Source: an uncultured Elusimicrobia bacterium (lineage in GTDB: Bacteria > Elusimicrobiota > Elusimicrobia > UBA1565 > UBA9628). Taken from it: a stretch of DNA of 43,454 nt. The stretch spans positions 1 through 43,454 of the forward strand of contig CAIRTQ010000119.1 in NCBI GenBank assembly GCA_903881545.1, in the 5' to 3' direction. The translations under genes and the position numbers were made by a program. How positions within the stretch are numbered: the stretch's first letter is position 1; each line of letters begins with the position of its first letter. The notes beneath the pieces were generated by a model. It was not told the origin of the DNA. It did not search any database and worked only from the letters and a program-made list of their open reading frames with translations. Positions 40,429 to 43,454 of the stretch are shown piece by piece.

Positions 40429-42969
40429 ATGATCCTGAGGCATCACGGCGTGTGCGCACGGAGGGCGTTGTTTTGCATGGGCCCGGTGGTACTGCTGGCG
40501 CTGGGGTGGCCTGGGCATGCGCAAGGCAATGGCGCGCAAGCGGCTGCCACCCCGGAGCAGGCTGCGGCCCTCCCGCCAGACTACTTCGAGGTCCAGCGCA
40601 TGATGGCGCGGGTCTACGAAGAGTCGGGCCAATATGGGAGGCAGGCTCTCGCTCTGGAGCAGATGTTCAAGCAGAAGCCGCAGGATTATGAGCTTGCCAT
40701 AGGCCTAGCGAGATCCTATCTTCACATGGGCCGGTTGGACAGAGCCACGGAGGTGTTGGCTCAAGCCAAGAGAATTAACGCCAAGGCATCCATCGCTTAC
40801 CTTGAGCAGGGCCGCGTTTACGCGCAATTGGGCGCCTACGCGCAGGCCAAACAGGAGGTTGAGAGTGGCATCGCAGTGGACACCGCAAGCCCCCGTGGCT
40901 TTCTCCTCCTGGGAAGCTATTACGAGAAGCTTCAGCATCCCCAGGAAGCCGAAGCGAACTATCGGCAGGCGCTGCAGAGGCTAGAGGCCAAGCCCTTATC
41001 CGATCCAGCGCAGTTGAAGGAGGCACTCCTTCAACTGGGGCTCAATCTGCTCCTGCAGAAGCGGTTGGCGGAGGCCGAGGCGGTCTGTCGCCGAGGCTTG
41101 GAGGAGTCCGGACGCGACCCGCATTGGCGGACAGGCTTCTTGGATGCTTTGGGTGATGTGTTAACCGCCGAGGGCAAATCCACGGAGGCGGAGGAATCGT
41201 ACCAGCGGGCGGCGGCATTGTGCGAGATTAAGTCCGGGTGCGCGCGTCAGGACTGGGCGGAGGCGACCGTGCGATTGGTGACATTCTACGCCATACAGGG
41301 GAGAAAGTCCGAGGCCAAGGCCCTGGCGGAAAGGCTGGCGACGGCCTACGAAGGTGTGGCGATCAATGAGGACAATGTCGGATGGTTCGTCCGCCTTGCT
41401 GATTTATTCTTCATAGTGGGCGATCGCGCCAAGGCCGAAACGTTCTCGCGCCGGATACTTGTGGCGCGCGCAGGGTTGCCGAGCGATATGCTTGCGGCCC
41501 AGGCTCAAAAGATCTTGGCGCGGGTCCGCCTAGCGCAGGGCCGGCGGGCGGAAGCGGTGGAGCTCTTTATGAAGGCGCTCGCGGTCTTCACGAGTCACGG
41601 CGACAAAGGCTCTGAGGCCGACGCACGGCCCGGCTTGGTCCGGGCTTATTATGAAGAAGCGGGCAAGGATCCGGGGGCTGCGGCGGCGCGCCGGCAGGCG
41701 CTGGGACTGGTCGATGATGCCGAAAGCCTGGGCAGATTGGGGGACCTTTGTAGGGCGGCGGGAAACGCGGCCGGTCTAGCCGAGGTCGAGAAGAAACTGG
41801 CGGGATTGAAGGCCGACCGGCCGGCGGCGCTGGAGGTCCTGGCAGGGCTGTTCCGGTCCGAAGGCAAGAACGCTGAAGCGTTGACCGCCTTGGAGGAGGC
41901 TTGGGCCCTCAAGCCGGAGGAAGCCGGCGTCGTTAGTGCGTTGGGCATGGCTTATCACGACCAGGGCCAGTATGAGAAGGCTGTTCCGATGCTGCGCAAA
42001 GCGCTCAACCGGGAGCCGCAAATAATCCAGCTAGCCATAACCTTGGGGAAAAGTTACTCAGGTCTAGGCCGGTGGAACTTGGCTCAAGAGGCGTTTGACC
42101 AGGCCAAGAGAATCAATCGTAGAAACCCTCAGGCTTATCTGGGGCAGGGCAACGCCTACTGGGAGGCGGGCGATCACGCGCGGGCCGAGCGGGAATTTGG
42201 GACTCTCATCGCATTGGACACCGCAAGCCCCCTTGGCTACCTTAGCATGGGTAACCTTTATTTTGAGCTTCAGCGCCCTCGGGAGGCGGAGGCAGACTTC
42301 CGGAAGGCGTTGCAGAACCTGGAAGCCCTGCCTGCATCCGCTGCAACAGTCGCGAGGGCGACTATTCTTGTTCGCATCGGAGCGAGCTTACAGCGGCAAG
42401 GGCAATTGGTGGAGGCAGAGCGATTCTATCGGCAGGCCTTGGCCGCTTGCGGGCCAGGGCCGGAATGTCCGCGCCCGGACTGGATGGACGCGGCCATTGC
42501 TTTGGGGGATATTTACATCGCGCAAGGGCGCAAGCCTGAGGCGGAAGCTCTGGTGGAGCGGCTGTGGAAGGCGTACGAAGGAATGCCGGTCAATACAGAA
42601 AGCATCGGAGTCGTCTCGCGGATCGCGCAGATGTACCTGAAGCTGGGCGATAATTCCAAAGCCGAGGATCCGTTGCGTCGGATGCTGGCGGCGCGCGGCT
42701 TGCGGCCGGCCGATCCGGCCATGGCCAAGGCGGAGGCGGTTTTGGCGGGACTCTACGAAGCACAGGGGCAGTGGGGGGAATTGGAGGCTCTGTTCCTTAA
42801 GGAGATAGAGTTCTTCATGGGTCGTGGCGATAAGGGACTGGCGGCCGGCACGCTGGCGCGGTTGGCGGCGGTCTATGAAGAAGAGGGCAAGGGGGCGGAT
42901 GCCGCGGTGGCGCGCCGAAAGGCGGAGGCTCTGCGAGCGCAGGGTGGGAAATCGGGAGGCCCGCAATAA
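40429..42969 (+). CDS. Double-length secreted TPR protein, family copy 6
   Basis: 846 residues made of two full-family units in one frame. The signal peptide is unlike that of copies 2-4 (RALFCMGPVVLLALGWPGHAQG). Unit 1 (about 40-430) starts in the middle of the module with YFEVQRMMARVYEESGQYG and ends ARRQALGLVD. Unit 2 (from about 435) starts with the usual AGNAAGLAEVEKKLAGLKAD and ends ARRKAEALRAQGGKSGGPQ. Both units keep the cysteine pair with RxDW (CEIKSGCARQDW and CGPGPECPRPDW). The joint lacks a second signal peptide, so the simplest history is fusion of two tandem genes with loss of the intervening stop and leader. Secreted TPR scaffold; ligand unknown. Confidence 0.82.
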   Translation: MILRHHGVCARRALFCMGPVVLLALGWPGHAQGNGAQAAATPEQAAALPPDYFEVQRMMARVYEESGQYGRQALALEQMFKQKPQDYELAIGLARSYLHMGRLDRATEVLAQAKRINAKASIAYLEQGRVYAQLGAYAQAKQEVESGIAVDTASPRGFLLLGSYYEKLQHPQEAEANYRQALQRLEAKPLSDPAQLKEALLQLGLNLLLQKRLAEAEAVCRRGLEESGRDPHWRTGFLDALGDVLTAEGKSTEAEESYQRAAALCEIKSGCARQDWAEATVRLVTFYAIQGRKSEAKALAERLATAYEGVAINEDNVGWFVRLADLFFIVGDRAKAETFSRRILVARAGLPSDMLAAQAQKILARVRLAQGRRAEAVELFMKALAVFTSHGDKGSEADARPGLVRAYYEEAGKDPGAAAARRQALGLVDDAESLGRLGDLCRAAGNAAGLAEVEKKLAGLKADRPAALEVLAGLFRSEGKNAEALTALEEAWALKPEEAGVVSALGMAYHDQGQYEKAVPMLRKALNREPQIIQLAITLGKSYSGLGRWNLAQEAFDQAKRINRRNPQAYLGQGNAYWEAGDHARAEREFGTLIALDTASPLGYLSMGNLYFELQRPREAEADFRKALQNLEALPASAATVARATILVRIGASLQRQGQLVEAERFYRQALAACGPGPECPRPDWMDAAIALGDIYIAQGRKPEAEALVERLWKAYEGMPVNTESIGVVSRIAQMYLKLGDNSKAEDPLRRMLAARGLRPADPAMAKAEAVLAGLYEAQGQWGELEALFLKEIEFFMGRGDKGLAAGTLARLAAVYEEEGKGADAAVARRKAEALRAQGGKSGGPQ

Positions 42970-43099
42970 ATCCCTGGCCCAGTACGCTGCCAGCAGAGCG
43001 GAAGGCGCGGTTTCTTCATTTGAGGGGTGGAGAATCGGGGTGCTGAAATCGAACCTCTGGTGTTTTTCCCGCTGTAAGGCATCACCATCGCTGCATTGT
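42970..43099. other. Non-coding stretch after TPR copy 6
   Basis: The whole gap from the end of copy 6 to the partial transposase is about 415 bases. In this first part I see no gene, terminator or RNA. The remaining part holds a TPR remnant and the left end of an insertion sequence, listed separately. Confidence 0.5.
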
Positions 43100-43240
43100 G
43101 GCACGCTTCCGAGTGCCACGTATATGGGCCGGGCGCAAAAGGTCTTGGCTGATGTCCGTTTGGCGTAGGGCCGCTGGGCGGAAGCGGAGGCCAAGACGGC
43201 GGAACGACAGGCGCAGGAGCTGCGCAGCGTCAAGCCATGA
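43100..43240 (+). pseudogene. TPR family remnant with in-frame stop
   Basis: The plus strand reads GTLPSATYMGRAQKVLADVR, then LA, stop, GRWAEAEAKTAERQAQELRS. This matches copy 6 unit 1 (LPSDMLAAQAQKILARVRLA, QGRRAEA) with TAG at 43166-43168 where relatives have CAG. It is the C-terminal end of another family member, the rest being lost. It stands about 75 bases from the insertion sequence, which may have driven the loss. Confidence 0.65.
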
Positions 43241-43353
43241 AGCCGGGCGAGAAGCTGCTCGGCCCTTGAGTCCCCGCCCCCAATCCTCAAACAAGGATGA
43301 TCAATAAGAAATAGGGGCTTCCGGGTTTGCCGTGGGTAGCCGTGTAGGGTAAG

Positions 43354-43386
43354 ATAGTGGCTTCCGGAACAGGAGGAAGCCACTAT
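43354..43386 (+). promoter_or_regulatory. Hairpin sequestering the transposase start
   Basis: Perfect 12-base stem ATAGTGGCTTCC (43354-43365) with GGAAGCCACTAT (43375-43386), loop GGAACAGGA. The stem includes the A and U of the start codon, and the GGAGG ribosome site straddles loop and stem. Folded RNA read in from outside would hide the start, a known way to limit transposase synthesis. Confidence 0.65.
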
Positions 43387-43454
43387 GCAAGACACCGCGC
43401 TCTATCAGTACCTGCTGGGCCTGAAGTCACCGTGGGCGGTAAGCCGCGTGAATC
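43385..43454 (+). CDS. Transposase, ISL3-like, N-terminal fragment (runs off the window)
   Basis: 23 codons visible: MQDTALYQYLLGLKSPWAVS and a few more residues. The pattern M-x-D-x-x-LY-x-x-LLGL-x-SPW-x-V is the usual opening of ISL3-family transposases. ATG 43385 has AGGAGG just upstream within the hairpin described above. The zinc-finger and DDE catalytic parts lie beyond the window end, so integrity cannot be judged. Confidence 0.7.
   Translation, partial: MQDTALYQYLLGLKSPWAVSRVN

Larger units (their letters stand above)
43314..43454 (+). mobile_element. ISL3-family-like insertion sequence, left end, cut by window edge
   Basis: From about 43314 the sequence GGGGCTTCCGGGTTTGCC with GTGGGTAGCC looks like an ISL3-type terminal inverted repeat, and a transposase gene with an ISL3-like N terminus starts 70 bases inside. 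The exact left border and the 8-base target duplication cannot be fixed because the right end is outside the window. Confidence 0.6.

Noticed and set aside
42388-43395. Long open frame of 335 codons on the minus strand
   Set aside because: Runs antisense to TPR copy 6, is rich in Arg/Ser/Pro as GC-rich shadow frames are, and has no recognisable motif or ribosome site.

Overview
The window is GC-rich, gene-dense DNA from a Gram-negative (diderm) bacterium. It carries an LptD-type outer-membrane assembly protein, a Pal-CpoB-TolB set, MurA and a type IV pseudopilin-like protein. Many large polytopic membrane proteins, many secreted TPR proteins and single processed pilin-like proteins recall Elusimicrobiota. 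That assignment is an inference from gene content, not a demonstrated placement.

Layout. (1) 54-5932: four tandem head-to-tail genes for one family of secreted ~490-residue TPR proteins, joined by 4-base stop/start overlaps; the first copy has a one-base frameshift. (2) 5972-8746: a cardiolipin-synthase-like phospholipase D enzyme facing a YihY/BrkB membrane protein. (3) 8902-18669: a rightward housekeeping run of rpmE, prfA, prmC, a frameshifted GT-C-like membrane protein, murA, folC, a ROK sugar kinase and lptD. Two of its genes seem to use non-standard start codons (ATT, CTG). (4) 18700-28665: a surface-sugar and membrane block with a TMTC-like TPR membrane protein, two intact paralogues of the frameshifted GT-C protein, a UDP-sugar epimerase, rfbB, thymidine kinase, another polytopic protein and a pseudopilin. 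(5) 28683-34153, leftward: tolB, cpoB and pal (with the third GT-C paralogue downstream); a DsbA-like oxidoreductase, a DoxX/MauE partner and a receiver-only response regulator; ssb and an unrecognised protein. (6) 34191-39468: a PAS/HD pair, a YfhO-type membrane protein, a half-length aldo/keto reductase that looks like a recombination scar, and an SGNH hydrolase with embedded TPRs. (7) 39613-43240: more members of the TPR family from region 1, namely one internally deleted, one double-length fusion, and a short remnant with a stop. The window ends inside an ISL3-like insertion sequence.

How it fits together. Most genes serve envelope biogenesis: peptidoglycan precursor synthesis (murA), LPS export (lptD), Tol-Pal, phospholipid synthesis, activated sugars (epimerase, rfbB) and several GT-C-fold proteins that could transfer sugars from lipid carriers. 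The most unusual element is the TPR family, present in at least six copies or fragments at both ends of the window in all stages from intact to decayed. It has a conserved cysteine pair next to an RxDW motif. A second recurrent theme is an extended -10 promoter (TGnTAnnnT) without a clear -35. At several genes it lies only 6-7 bases before the start codon, which suggests leaderless mRNAs. No tRNA, rRNA or CRISPR array was seen.
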